Source: Caprimulgus europaeus (lineage: Eukaryota; Chordata; Aves; Caprimulgiformes; Caprimulgidae). Taken from it: DNA of 64,000 bases. Shown here in pieces: positions 21,751-33,700 of this stretch. Position numbers and translations under genes: made by a program. How positions within the stretch are numbered: the first letter of the stretch is position 1; each line of letters starts with the position of its first letter. The stretch lies in assembly GCA_907165065.1 (NCBI GenBank), contig OU015541.1, positions 7,698,501 through 7,762,500 on the forward strand. The letters are read 5' to 3'. Below the pieces are notes generated by a model. It was not told where the DNA came from, did no database searches, and was given only the letters and a program-made list of their open reading frames with translations.

Positions 21751-23131
21751 CAGACAGGACTTTTCTGCAAAGTTACATAGCTAGTATTTTAGCTTTTTTT
21801 TTTTTTGCCCAGTTTTAAATTGTTATCTTGAAAATGCACAATAGCAAATTTTTACAAACTTTAGCCAATCAGGATCAGCCCTCCCAGATAATGTAAATAC
21901 AATTAGTTGATTTAAAGCACATTTCATGTTATGCTTATCTGCTAAGTGTTTCGGTTATGGCGTTCATACAGAATGAGTCACTCATACATATTCCTCAAGG
22001 AAGAGCCAAAAGATGGAAGGAAAATACAGCCTGAGGAAAAAGTCTATAAAGATTTCTCGCTTTTCTAATCCCTTCTCTCTAATGTTTCTTTGTAAATTTG
22101 TCAGATGGGAATGAAATTGCCTCATAACTCTCCAGACGTGAAGAGCATCACTGCACAAAATTACGTACTTGTCAAAGCAAGGGGGAATTTATGTTGGTGT
22201 TCCTGAGATGTGATTTTATTCAGTCTATTTCCTTTGTGCACATCATAGCAACTAGAAAGACAAAAACAACTAGTTTATGTATATCTTCTTTTTCCTCCCC
22301 CCCCTTTTTTCACCTCTGGTGAATTTTTTAGCTTCTATTTTTCCCTTTTGTTTTCTTATCCCCACCCCCCCTTCCTTTTATCTACTGCTTATTGCTAGTG
22401 ACAGTAAACTTCCATCCAACAATGCTGCAATGAGAGCAGCTATGATTCTACCAGCACCAGGCAGTTCAGACAAGTGCTACAGTAATTTCCCTATGGAGCA
22501 CAGAGAAAGGTGTGGCTTCTCTCTTGGTTAGGAAAGATGTTGGTTTAGAAAGCTGTGACATTTCTTATAGACAATCAAATTATTATTTAAATTAATACTT
22601 TCTATCATAATTTAGTATTTTAATTTAAACTTTGTGCATTTTCACTCCAAAGCTTCTGCAGTTAACCATTATGGTTAAACTTACTGAAAACTTCTTCCCA
22701 AAATATCCAAGTCCAGGTTCTTTGGGCTATTTTGAATAATATAGTTCTCAGTCTTTGTGCAGTATTTCTTCCTTTAGTTTAAAGCTCTGTTGTTAAATGA
22801 AATCTAAAGCATTAGGTACATAAATTTCTCTGAATTTCAGCTACAACTGGCCATGACCTTCTCAAGACATTTTAAAAATTTCAGCCTTTTAATCCTCTTA
22901 TTTGTGTTTCTCCAAAACACCTAGGATAGTTTTAAACCCAGTATTAATGGAGAGAAAAAAAAAGAAAAAAAAAAGCCAACAATAATGAGATCTTCAAAGC
23001 ATTATTCATGATGAATTTATTAATCTCCTCTAAGCTACTGGAATGACTCATCTCACCTAACAGGGCCTTTTAGGTACTCTCTTAAGGCCTAGAATGAGAA
23101 GAGAGGCAGATCTATCTATACTTCATCTTAC
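21751..23131. other. Spacer, low-complexity pyrimidine tracts
   Basis: Contains C/T-rich runs (22284-22380, including C-runs of 8-9) and A-rich sequence near 22958-22976. The 84-codon plus frame at 22277-22531 is an artefact of these pyrimidine tracts. No gene recognised. Confidence 0.5.
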
Positions 23132-23191
23132 CTGTCCCAAGTGCAGTCCTGGGCTTCCTCCCTCCCTTATGTACCAATCTATTTCCATCAA
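23132..23191 (-). other. Candidate 60-nt micro-exon (unidentified)
   Basis: On the minus strand CCCCTCTTGATAG precedes exactly 60 nt ending GGGACAG|GTAAGATGA, a near-perfect donor. The phase-0 frame is open for 20 codons (LMEIDWYIREGG...LHLGQ); another frame is open too. I do not recognise the peptide. Candidate only. Confidence 0.15.
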
Positions 23192-24646
23192 CTATCAAGA
23201 GGGGTCCAGGTGACTTACTTAGCCTGGGCATCTTTCAGGTGAGATTAATCTGAATGCAGGTGCTCAGCCAGCTTGCTTTATTTTACTCCATATCACTCCC
23301 CTGGGCTTGTTTTAGATCTGATGCCCTTCTAGGAACGGTCAAGCTCTAGTTGCATCTCCCTTAAATAGTAAATATGGTTTGTCTCTTACAATATGGCCAT
23401 ATGTGAAGCTTTGTGCAACTGAAGATGGACCTAGGTTATAAAAATCAAATGCCACCTCTTCTTTTTTTTTTTTCTCCCTCCTTTGGAAATTGCTGTTCAC
23501 TTCCCTACATATATTTAAAACCACCAATATTCTAAGAGTGCTAAAAGGGAAAACTTTGGTTTGCTTGCACACCAAGACATGGCATGTATTTACACATCAA
23601 AGAAATATTCTCAAAGTTACTAATGTGGTGATAGAAGAGTAGCTGATGTGCTGAGGATGTCATGATTTTGCAAGGCAGTTTTAGAAAAATATTATTTAAC
23701 TGGGAGATGGACTATGAGGTTATTAATTATCTGGCAAAACAGACTCTTAATGTATGCTTCTAAGTGTTGTTACAGTATATAAAAATAAAAATCATAGATA
23801 TTGAAGCCCAAATTTGGCTCTGTCCCTCTGCAAAAATATATTTGAACTAGTTCTCAAACTGGTTTTAAGCTGCAAAAACCTCCTTATGGAGGCCATCAGC
23901 AACTCCTGTATGAAAAACACCTAGGAGGCTATGGATAAGGCAAAGTCTGTGCAGATCCTCTTAATCAAGCATCCTGTCTCTTTTTATATTACTATGCTCT
24001 ACAGCTTTTGGTATGACCTTCCAAATATTAGCCTTATGCAGTCAATACCAATCTCTCATTGTATACGATCTCCAAAAATAAATACATGTACTACCTGGTG
24101 ATAAAAAGAAAGGTAGTGCCTGCCCCCTCCGTTACCACCACTAACAAACGTATTCAGCCTGGTTCCAGCAGCAAAATAACTCACAGCTGAGAACAGTCAA
24201 TCACAGACTGTACACCAGGACAGAGATGCTTTATGCTACCTGTTGGACCAAAAGATGAGCGTATTTCTTTTGCCTTCATCATGGTCTGGTCCTATAAGTG
24301 TCTGTGTGTGAAACGGTCCTTGAAGTCAATGAGCCTTTAATGCTGTTGGTTAATATTAGATATCTATCAGCATTTTATCTTGGTGAGGGTGTAAAACAGT
24401 GGCTTAGAACAATGGAGAAGAGTTCCTGGAGTCGTCCCAATGACTTCTTAAAGCAGTTTTCCCCACAGTATATGGGGTATAAAATTATCACGGTATTGAT
24501 GGAGCTGGGAGCTGGTCTTAGCAGCCTTGATCGGGGGCCTGGAGATCCCTGCAAAAAGCACCAAAGTAAATGCCAAGCCACATATTGTAAAGTAACAAGA
24601 AGAATTTTTATTATTGCTTTTTTTTTCCCTTTTGTATTTTCCTTAC
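23192..24646. other. Spacer with one further weak splice-like pair
   Basis: A minus-strand 41-nt segment at about 23387-23427 is flanked by TAACCTAG and GTAAGAGAC, but all three frames are open, so it is not informative. The 118-codon plus frame at 24298-24654 has no recognisable content. No gene supported. Confidence 0.4.
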
Positions 24647-24716
24647 CATTTTGATCAGATGTACATTGTTTATAACCCCTAGTTTACTGGCCCCAAATAT
24701 CATTACGACGTCTGCA
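24647..24716 (-). other. Candidate 70-nt exon (unidentified)
   Basis: The minus strand ends in CAAAATG|GTAAGGAAA, a good donor, and begins after ATATCATAG. One frame only is open: 23 codons including ADVVMIFGASKLGVINNVH. The composition is protein-like, but the acceptor lacks a proper pyrimidine tract directly upstream (T-run is about 35-45 bases away). Its phase-0 end would fit the 60-nt candidate at 23132-23191, though this may be coincidence. Confidence 0.18.
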
Positions 24717-24869
24717 CTATGATATATGTTTGGTTGTTACCCTTTTAATGGATAAAAAAAGATTTAAGTACTTCATTCTGTTGCATTTTGACAGCTCTTA
24801 GCCATCATTTTTCCATTCACCTGCATTTAGCAATCCCATAAAGGGAGGCAATCTTAGAACTAACAAGAG

Positions 24870-25200
24870 CTGGGCACTGCAAGGTGATAATTCTGTATCA
24901 CTTTGGCCTATAAATACCTGACAGGCTTTGCGCTGAGTCAGCAGTCTGTAACAAAGTGGCAGCCATGCCCTTTTATCTGTGTGAGTGTTTCACAGCAATT
25001 GGACTATCAGCCCCTGCAGTGAAAATCCATAGTATCGATCAGGCTATTTCTCCACTGTAATTCTTTTGTAGGAAATCCCTGATGACAAATTTTATCTGCA
25101 CCACTTTTTGATCGCTGGTTTGATGTAAGCGATCTCCAAGGGCAGAGTTAAGCTCCTGGCCGTTCCACATTATCAAGCACTAGCTTTATTTACTGAAACT
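24870..25200. promoter_or_regulatory. Possible conserved non-coding element
   Basis: Within an AT-rich, CpG-poor background this unique stretch keeps several CpGs (ATCGATC near 25036, GATCGCTGG near 25110, AGCGATC near 25129, GGCCGTT near 25160) and has balanced composition without open frames or repeat matches. Such retention is typical of sequence under constraint or unmethylated DNA. This is inference only; no alignment was possible. Confidence 0.25.
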
Positions 25201-27460
25201 ACAGTTGTGGTCACCAACAAAAATAAAAAAGCAAGAGAGAGAGAAAGGAGGCAGTGGAGGAGGCTGAAAATCAAGAGCAAAATAATATTTCAAAATGCAG
25301 GAGTGAGAGGAAAAATAACAGTTGCATTCAGCTAATTGATTCTTAAGTGTAAGTTATAAAAGCATGCACAGCATTTATAAACACATGGATAGTAGAAATA
25401 TGTTTTGATAAAAATGTCTATGTGATATAGGGCTGTATCTTGAAAGGGGACTGGGTCTGGACCTGATCCTGCAAGCTCTTGGTCCTGTGAGTGATCCCAC
25501 AGGTCCCCCTGGGACTGCTCTGCTGGGAAAGGACTGTGCACATCAGTAAGCAGGAAGAAGCTGATTTCATTCTATTTTGAAATGGATAAATATTCCTTCT
25601 GAGCTGCTTCACTTGTACTTTTTGCAGTATGTTTCAGGCCACACAAGGTCTTACTGTTGTGATAAGACTTCAGGTTTTTCTGTAGTCTTTTCAGATGTGG
25701 AGCTGGGGTCAGTTCAGACACGCATTCAGAAAATCAGATGCTCATGAAAAGCTTATATGCACAAACCTCTGGTTTAAATGTATTCATAGGAGAAATTTGT
25801 ATTAAAGATATCACCCTGTGGATTAGTTTAGACTCTTTAGTCTATGATTTAAACTTGAAAATCCTACAAAAGGAAGTCCACGAATTTCCAGTCTACCTGA
25901 GCTGAGTAAGACTGAGAAACGTCAGATATTACAGAATGCAGAAATGCTGTTAATGTGAATGAAACAAAAAAAAAAAATCCACTTTTGATTTAAATGTAGG
26001 TTATTGTTTCAGTAGAGTTATTACATATTACCCCTTGCACACCCTAAGTTTCTAATTTTTCAGCTCCTGTTGAATGAACCCTTTACTCCTATGCCCTTAG
26101 GGAAGTTTTCTCACTGATAGTTGTTGACATAGTGGATTGGTGTTAGTATGACTTTGCAGAGATGTTTTCTTTTTACCTAAGTAATACAGCATGAAACAGT
26201 GAAATGGTGCCTTATGTTTTTATTTAAAGCCCTGAGTCATTGACATATCCCAAACATGGCATGTACAGTACAGAATTACTTAGGAAAATACTCTCCTTCC
26301 AGTTTGTTTTTTCACCCAAAACATGTTAAGCACAAAACTAAAAATGGCTTGCATAGCAATGAGTTTTCCATCAAGAAAATATCTGTTTGTATAGCTGGAC
26401 TCCTGCATACAACTATGTCACTCTGTTAAAATTCAGTTGCCTGGTAAACATATATCTTTGGATATATGTTTACTGAGCAACATATATTGGATTAGGCACG
26501 GAGCCAGTCCAATTTCATGACTACACCTTTGAAAAATTGTCTGATTAATACTGAGAGGAATAATTGTATGTGAAAGGAATAGTAAACATTACCCACTAGA
26601 ATGGATTTTCAGCAGATAATGTGAAATACTTCGTCCATTCAGAGCTCTATCCCAAAGAGTACTTTAATCATTTTCTTCAGCAATAGCTCAGATTAAATAA
26701 ACTAATACCAATTAAATATTGTGAGTAATTGGGATTATTTGTGAGAAACTTTTGGCTTTTCATATGGTTGTGCACATTCAAAGCCTGAATAAATTCAAAT
26801 TCTGAGTAAGTTTGGTGCATAAAAGAAGAATCATAAATCCCAGAGAGAGACAGTAAGATTTGCAGGGGGAGTTGAATGAATTTCAAAATCAATGAAATCC
26901 TGTATTTAAGTTTTACAGAATACATATCTCTATCCAAGATTTTTGATATAATATAGTGAACAAAATTCAAAGCATGCAGTTTAGCCCAAAGTCTGTTGTT
27001 GTTACTGAATTATCATAAATCTCAAACACATTACACAACACTTTTTCTCTAAATTATCATAGGGTAATCATTCATCCTTTTCTATACCCATGAATGCAAT
27101 TTTGCCCTGTGCCTGAAAGATTAACATATCTGTGACTCGACTGACCAATGTAAGATCTCATTCCTTAACTACTGTTTTATGTTCCAACCTTGTTTTATAA
27201 TGAGGCATTTCAAGTGCAGTTGCCTCCAGTACCAAGGAGAAGATAAAGCCTCTTGGGTAGTTCCTATCCCTTGTTAGGGCCTTGCAGACTAATGCCAACT
27301 TTGAGGTATTGACATATTTGAAGAAGTATGTGACATGGACTGTTTATAAATTATTTGGATTTATCTATTTTACCTTTTATCTTTACATTTATTCCTGATG
27401 AAAAGTACTAAATTGACATCAATAGAGAATCCTTTTTTGTGTGTGGTATAGACAGGTGTT
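25201..27460. other. Spacer containing one perfect hairpin
   Basis: AT-rich sequence. The 97-codon minus frame at 26677-26970 (LKYRISLILKFIQLPL...) has no splice or domain support and is within chance. The perfect 13-bp hairpin at 26444-26473 is listed separately. No repeat family recognised. Confidence 0.5.
26444..26473. repeat. Perfect 13-bp inverted repeat, 4-nt loop
   Basis: GTAAACATATATC and GATATATGTTTAC are exact reverse complements around the loop TTTG; two more G-T pairs can extend the base. A 13-bp perfect stem with a tetraloop is longer than most chance hairpins, although the AT content raises the odds. There is no long flanking arm that would suggest a miRNA precursor or a transposon terminal repeat. 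Confidence 0.85.
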
Positions 27461-27544
27461 CACTCCATGCTACATTAAGACCACCAACCCATGTCACTTA
27501 AACTACTGAACAGCCATCAAGTAATAATGACTTCCAATTACTAC

Positions 27545-27620
27545 TAACCTGAGCTAGAGTTGAACCAGTGACCTTGAAATACTCTGTATCCCATTAACAG
27601 TTCCCTAAGCCATCTAGTCC
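27545..27620 (-). mobile_element. Probable ancient SINE relic, antisense
   Basis: The plus strand reads GAGTTGAACCAGTGACCTTG, then ATACTCTGTATCCCATTAAC and CCTAAGCCATCTAG. This order resembles antisense tRNA-derived SINE heads (B-box-like ggttcgaacc, then a short spacer and ...ctaagccact). Diverged and short. Confidence 0.35.
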
Positions 27621-30600
27621 CCTGGTGTTTGATTGTTCTGAATACAACAAAAGAGCTTTCCATCATTTTTCTTTATTTCATTTTTTTAAACTGCTTAAAA
27701 TTAGGAGTGGATAGGTATCGAAATACTCAATTTACAGTTTCTCTCTATCTCTAATACCACATCTAGAAGAACAGCTTTCATTTTCACTAAGAATACCTCC
27801 CGCTGAAATGAAATTCTCTTTTCTCAGTCCTTGATGCCTTGTCTGTCACTGACGTATTTTGCACACCTAGATCTCAAGAATCGGTAAAAAACGCCACGCT
27901 TCTGCCTTGCATGACATTACTGCATGGTCTTGGACTCTCATGATGAATCCTGGTATATCCTCTCTGTTGTGGGAGCATGTTAAGAGCTGATCAGATAATA
28001 AGAAATGAGTCACTAGATGCTAATTCTGCTTGTGGAATACCTCTCATTAGATTTTCTATATCGATTAGATTTTTTTTTTTTTCATTTTTTAATCTATACT
28101 GAGAAATGGATACTCAAATATTTGATATTTTCACCAGATCAAGTACCATGCTGGTCCATTAGATACTAGCACCAATGCATCATGTACCACAGCAAGAGCT
28201 TGCAGGGAGGGAGAGGGCAGTGGGCCACCATGGTCTGGGCTGCAGACTGGCCTGTTGGGTTGGCAAGCTGACTTGTGTGTTCAAATAGGTGACCTCCTAA
28301 TGGTAGAAGCAAGAGCAACAATATCTTTATACTTGCATATTAAAAAAATAAACACTTTGTAGCATCTACCCAGCTGTAAGGATTTGCCAGTTCATTTGCA
28401 CTTTTACAATCTAAAATAGGTTCAGCTGTAGCACTTCAGTGTACCTTTGTGACACCTTCTGTGAAGAAAAGGTGTCAGTTCATTACGGTTTGTAACCCAC
28501 CACCTGCCTGTCTCATACCCACATTAAGAGATCCAGTGATATTGCTGGAAAACTTCATCCTACTTCTCAAAATTTCTAGTGCTTTGGGGCAAATTCAGTG
28601 TTTTCATTAACATTTAAGATAAATCTGGAAAGAGTACAGGCATTAATGCAGATTACAGGCCAGAAATGCTAAGCAGTAACAGTTTCCTTTGATCTGCTGA
28701 GATATAGCAGTTGTAAATATTTTTACATTCCTGAAAATCAGCACTGCATAGTCCTTGTCCAGATAAATGGGGAATTTAGCCATCAAAATCCTGGTAACTC
28801 CTGCTCTGCTGAGCACATATATCCTATGGTCCTTTCCTGAGCCCCATGGTTTGGGTCTGATTCTGGGTTGATACAGAATAAAACCCATTTTGACAGGGAT
28901 AAGCAGACTGATAGTCACAGCTAAGCATGATGGTGGTCTCTGGTAAGCAGATCCCTCTTTCAAAGACTTGTTTCAGGAGATGTTTGCATCTTGCATTACC
29001 ATGTTCTTCTATAGAAAATGCACTGGCAGCACATGGCCTCTTTTAAAACCCAGGAGGAGGAAGGAAGCTCTGAGTCTTTTACATAACTCCTCCTTAGAAT
29101 ACTTGCCTGGCAGGCAGCAGACCTGAGCTGAGCAGCTTTGACCTAGGGCATTGAAATGATTCAGGACTCTCTTGTAGAAGGAAATCCTTCCCCTTCAAAC
29201 TTCAGATTTTGCATAGAATAAGGATAATTTCCAGTTTTGCTGCTGAATTTGTGCTACTGTGCAGAAAAAAAACCCTTGAGATTTATGATGCCAAGAAAGA
29301 GACCTACCAGGAGGTTCACAGGTTCACATGCCTTGGAACGGGACCTTCTGAGGGCTTGGGGTCACTCTTCCAAGAATTGTATTTTATCCAGTGGTTCTTG
29401 ACTGTGAAATGTCAAACTGTTCTTTGGAAATAATCATCAGGATAAAAAGGAATGCACATGCTTTCTTTGTCCACAACTTTCCACTGCCATCTCCCACTTT
29501 TCTAGTCAAATGAAACTTAAGATGAAAATTGCTCTTTCTGTCCAAATCAGTTGCTGTATCTGGCCATAATGGCACTTTCCAACAGGAGGGAATTAACCCT
29601 GGATCCGTCACCTCCAGCTGAGTGTTCCCACTGTGTAATCTGAGTGTGTAATGGTGGTGTTATCAAGTTTTAAAAAGAAGAACTTGAGTCCTTCTCTCTT
29701 ATACCAAAAAAGATCAGGAGATGGTTTTGGACAACCAATCCTGAGCCAGCAGAGAGCATGAAAAGACAGGAATATTATTCTTAAGGGTAGGATTTAGGAC
29801 TTATGCAGGTCCTTACTGTTTAACCATTGGCTAGACCTAGGCTTCTGCTCTTCCATCGTAGTACTGGTTTTGGCCCCATTCTCGGGGGTCTTGTTCACGC
29901 CATACACTTTATAGTATGTTTAAGTGCCTAGACAATTTATTTAATTTTAAACTGAATAGTCTCAATTTAGGCTTCAAAACTGAATCCTTTCTTTACAAGG
30001 ACTTTAAGATCAGCAAGTAAAATACTAGGCTAAATACACGGGAAATTATTCATGCTGGAATTTACAGCTGAGACTTACAACTCACGTGCAGATCTCCGAT
30101 TTACCCCCAAAGAATGAAACAACTTTATTGCAAACAGCCTTCAGAAAGTAAGATGTTTCCTTCCCTGCTCCAAACTTGTCAGTTTGATGGTGTTCCTGGC
30201 AACACATAACCTTTGACTACAATTTTAATATTTGACAGCAAGGTACATCCAGTTTGGCTAGGTCCAAATAAATGTATTCTCAAAGGTCGTCAGCGTTCAG
30301 TCAGGTTGTCTTACCTTGGCACTTTGTACCAAGCTATTCCTTTAAGCACAAGAGTAATTATCTGGGGCAGAAAACTGTAGTAAACGTATCTTCCAATGAA
30401 ATTACATCGATGAGTTAGTGAGGTTTTTCCCTTTAACGCACTGATGATATTAATTATAATTGTAAACCATATGTCAGGTTTCATCAGACCTGTCTTCCAC
30501 CATCAAACAAAAATAGTCTAATGTCAAATTACTGAAGTCTCCCAGCTGCTGGAAATTCCACTTCCCATCTCCAAGTGTTTTCCTTTATCACAAAATAACA

Positions 30601-32547
30601 AGCAAGTCCCATGTGTTTGTACCAGTCCTGAAATTGCTGTCTGTAAAAGTCATGTCATAACCTCAATCAATCACTCAACATTGGCCAACAGTTTGGTAGA
30701 TGATCCAGAAATACTACTTACTGGGATTATACTTCAGGAAATAATATATTGCTGGCTGACAGCAGCAGCAAAATACTTTATAAGGAGGTCAGATAACCCA
30801 GAGTTACTCAAGTAGTTTCTTTTTGTAGCTTCTGGGGCTGCATCTATTTACACACCCCTAAGTATATGCCACGAAGTGCTTGGAAACTGGGTGGCAGAAG
30901 GAGCACTTAGAGCTGTTTAGTGCCATGAATACACACAACCACTGATGGGAATTAGTTTTCAGCATTCCTTATCTTTCCCAGAGGAGTGCTGGACCTCAGA
31001 GCGGAGCTATGAAGACGGCAAAAAGGATGGTGTACTGTGGAGGGTGACAGAAGCAGGGTGCTGCAGAGCACTGTCAATTCCACAGCTTTCTGAATCCTTT
31101 GCATTGCCAAGCTGAAGTTCCGAAGCGCCATCAGCAAAGTTAGTAGATGGAGAGTGCTTGAGAGCAGGAAATCTGCAGCTGTTCATTGGAATAACTTTTC
31201 TGGAACTATTTTCCCAGAAAATCTATTTTAGAGAGGACTTTAATGTGGTTCTCTTAAGCCTGGGAATCAAATAAATTGTACAGTAATTATTAACCTAAAT
31301 TAGCTACATTAGAACTAAATTCCTAAAAGCAGGTTAAGTATTTATTAATTTACTTTATTTCCTTACAAATGTACATATTACATTTTCTGGATATGAACAT
31401 ATTTCACTAATTAATCTGTTATAGAATAACAGAATGCCATTGACCATTTAGACCCATGGAGAATACAGGCTGTGGATCTTAAACTTGTCCTTTCTTAGAC
31501 TGGATATTCAAAATTTATGGATCTGCTAGTCAAGAAATAATAAAATGCAGAAACATGCTTGTAAAAAGAAATGTAATATTTACTGTTCAGCCATGTAATA
31601 TCTTCTACTTATACATCTCCCTTGAGGATAACTCGATGTTTTTGAAAGTGTAGCTTTCTTAGACATGCTCCATTTTCCTCTTTTCAAGTTCTCTTCCTAC
31701 TTTTTGTCATTTTCTCTTTATTTTTTATTTCTTAGACCTCCTTTGGAAAGTGCCAGCCCTTGAAAACAGTAGCATTTGAGACATAATAGTAGGCTTATTT
31801 TAAATAATTTGCAATGTAAAGCTGAAGAGCAGTTTAGAATTAGTACACTTAAGATCACTGAAGATTTAGAATTTGGTTATCTGTCTCAAAGCCAGTCTGA
31901 ACACAGACTTTATGGATGTCCACCACAGCTAAATTAACATAAGTAAAGTCTGAATTCAAGCCTTTCAGTGGAGTTTTTCCGCTGATTTAAGCCAGTCAGT
32001 AGCATGTGATGTGTGTATAGGGCCACGAGGTCTCCGGAGTTATATCTGTCTGTATGCGTAAGTCTGTCTGTGTATATCATAGTCCAAATATTGCAATGCT
32101 GAAAGGGTGCCAGCTTAAAGTCTTAGAGGAAGCAACAGTGTATGTTGTGTAATAATCAGTAAAACTAAATGTCATTTGATGATGCCTGTTGGTGAAAGAA
32201 TAGAGAATACGCCCTGCTACATGCTGTAACTTTAGGCCTCCTTGCTTTTATCACTTTACTTGCTTTTATGATGTGTGCAGTGAAAAAAAAAATCTCTTGT
32301 GAATGAAAGTCTAGCTTTCACTGCAAGGGTTATTAAATGTGGAGAAGCAGGAGAGGCCCCTCTGCTGCACGTAAAAGGTGTTGCCTATGTGGTCAGCCAG
32401 CTAGGGAACAGTAAGGGACTGCCTTCTCACCATGAAACTGGTCTCCATAATAATTTATATAATAGTTTGGGGAAATCCCTGTGATGGGCCAAGGAGGATG
32501 CAGCGGATCCACTCTGTCTTGAAGCACTATTACTCGATGCAATAAAT
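27621..32547. other. Spacer, no recognisable gene
   Basis: Unique AT-rich sequence. Open frames at 28643-28963 (106 codons, minus), 29209-29433, 29384-29611 and 30952-31137 have no recognisable domain. A T12 run lies at 28071-28082. No CpG island or repeat family identified. A weak MIR-like phrase near 29139-29150 was not convincing. Confidence 0.5.
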
Positions 32548-32574
32548 CTGGAGGAGCTGTAACTGCTCCTCCAG
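32548..32574. repeat. Perfect 10-bp GC-rich inverted repeat, 7-nt loop
   Basis: CTGGAGGAGC and GCTCCTCCAG are exact reverse complements around TGTAACT. The stem is GC-rich (7 of 10 pairs), which is notable in this AT-rich region. Too short for a miRNA precursor. It overlaps a minus frame (32393-32581) that ends at a donor-like CATG|GTGAGAAG, so the hairpin could lie near the start of a spurious or real exon. Confidence 0.85.
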
Positions 32575-33090
32575 CATCCACAGAGGCCTACACCGTATGC
32601 CAGATTTGTTTCATGAATTTATCTCTTCTCATTGCCTTAAGCACAATTACAAATACATTATGCAGTGTGAATTTTCACCCTTTTTTAGCATTCAGCAGTG
32701 CTATGAAACACCATTCTTTCCCCTTAGTACACTGGGTTGAAATTAGCTCATTCCCCAAATACCCTGCTGCCTGTGCCATCCCACTGTGACCCAGAGAGGG
32801 GATGTTACAACCAAATGCTTCCCCTGATGGGATGTAGTCAATCACATCCACAATATCTTCTGACCTCAGTTTTCACAGAGGTCAGGAATCCAAGTCTGCT
32901 GCTGATCCCAGGTCACCACACAATGAGCCGCTGCCAGGCTTGGGCTGATAATAAGCTCTTGATTTTCAACTGGGAGAATAATACGATGTACAAAACAAAA
33001 CAAAGTCAGATCTATTTATCCATTGGAGTGGGCACACGCTTCTCCCTCCTCCTAGAGGGGCTTCAGCTGCTCATTAGATTGCATCCTTTT
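32575..33090. other. Spacer, no recognisable gene
   Basis: The 136-codon plus frame at 32737-33147 has no domain, signal peptide or splice support. Sequence appears unique. Confidence 0.45.
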
Positions 33091-33700
33091 ATGTGTGTTT
33101 TTGGCAGAAAGGCATCACACAACACCAGGCGTTGTGCTCCACTTTAATGCTGTGCAGAGCACGACATGGTGCGTTGGCATCTCCCGCGTGAAACAGAACT
33201 TGACAGAAATTTAGAAAAAGTTGAGTTTTGGATTGAGAGGCAGTGATCAATTCTGACAGCGTCCTGCTCGGCTCAATATTATCTCTGAACTGCCTGGAAC
33301 CAAATGCCAGTGTGCAGTGCATTTCTTCCCAAAGTTCAAGAGGGTAGATGTAAACACAGGCCATAAAAGACCTGCGTGTCTTGAGCTTGTAGGGGTCGTA
33401 ATTCTTTCCAGCAAAGTTACCTTTCCTGTTTCTATGAATTACTCTTACATTCTTGTAAGAGATACAGTTTGAGGTATTTATGGTGCATTCAATTCTGCTA
33501 TCATTGATTTACTGGACTAAACCTGCTCCAGGATATGATGTAAAGCCCCTAATTCCAAAAAACTCTTACATCTCAGCGAGAACAGCATTTTCTGCCCTGT
33601 TGCCCTCAAGCAGATGACCAACGGAGATAAACAGAGGGCACTCCACTCTCGGTTGCAATGTGCTTGGTGATGTGAAGGAATCAATCAGACAAAAGCAGAT
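33091..33700. promoter_or_regulatory. Possible conserved non-coding element with retained CpGs
   Basis: Between about 33129 and 33270 there are seven CpGs in roughly 140 bases (for example GGCGTT, CACGAC, TGCGTT, CCGCGTG, AGCGTCC, CTCGGC), far above the local background. Further on, CAGAGGGCAC at about 33634-33643 matches the 3' half of the CTCF core consensus (YAGRGGGCRC), although the 5' half is not matched. No coding frame is convincing. Inference only. Confidence 0.25.
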
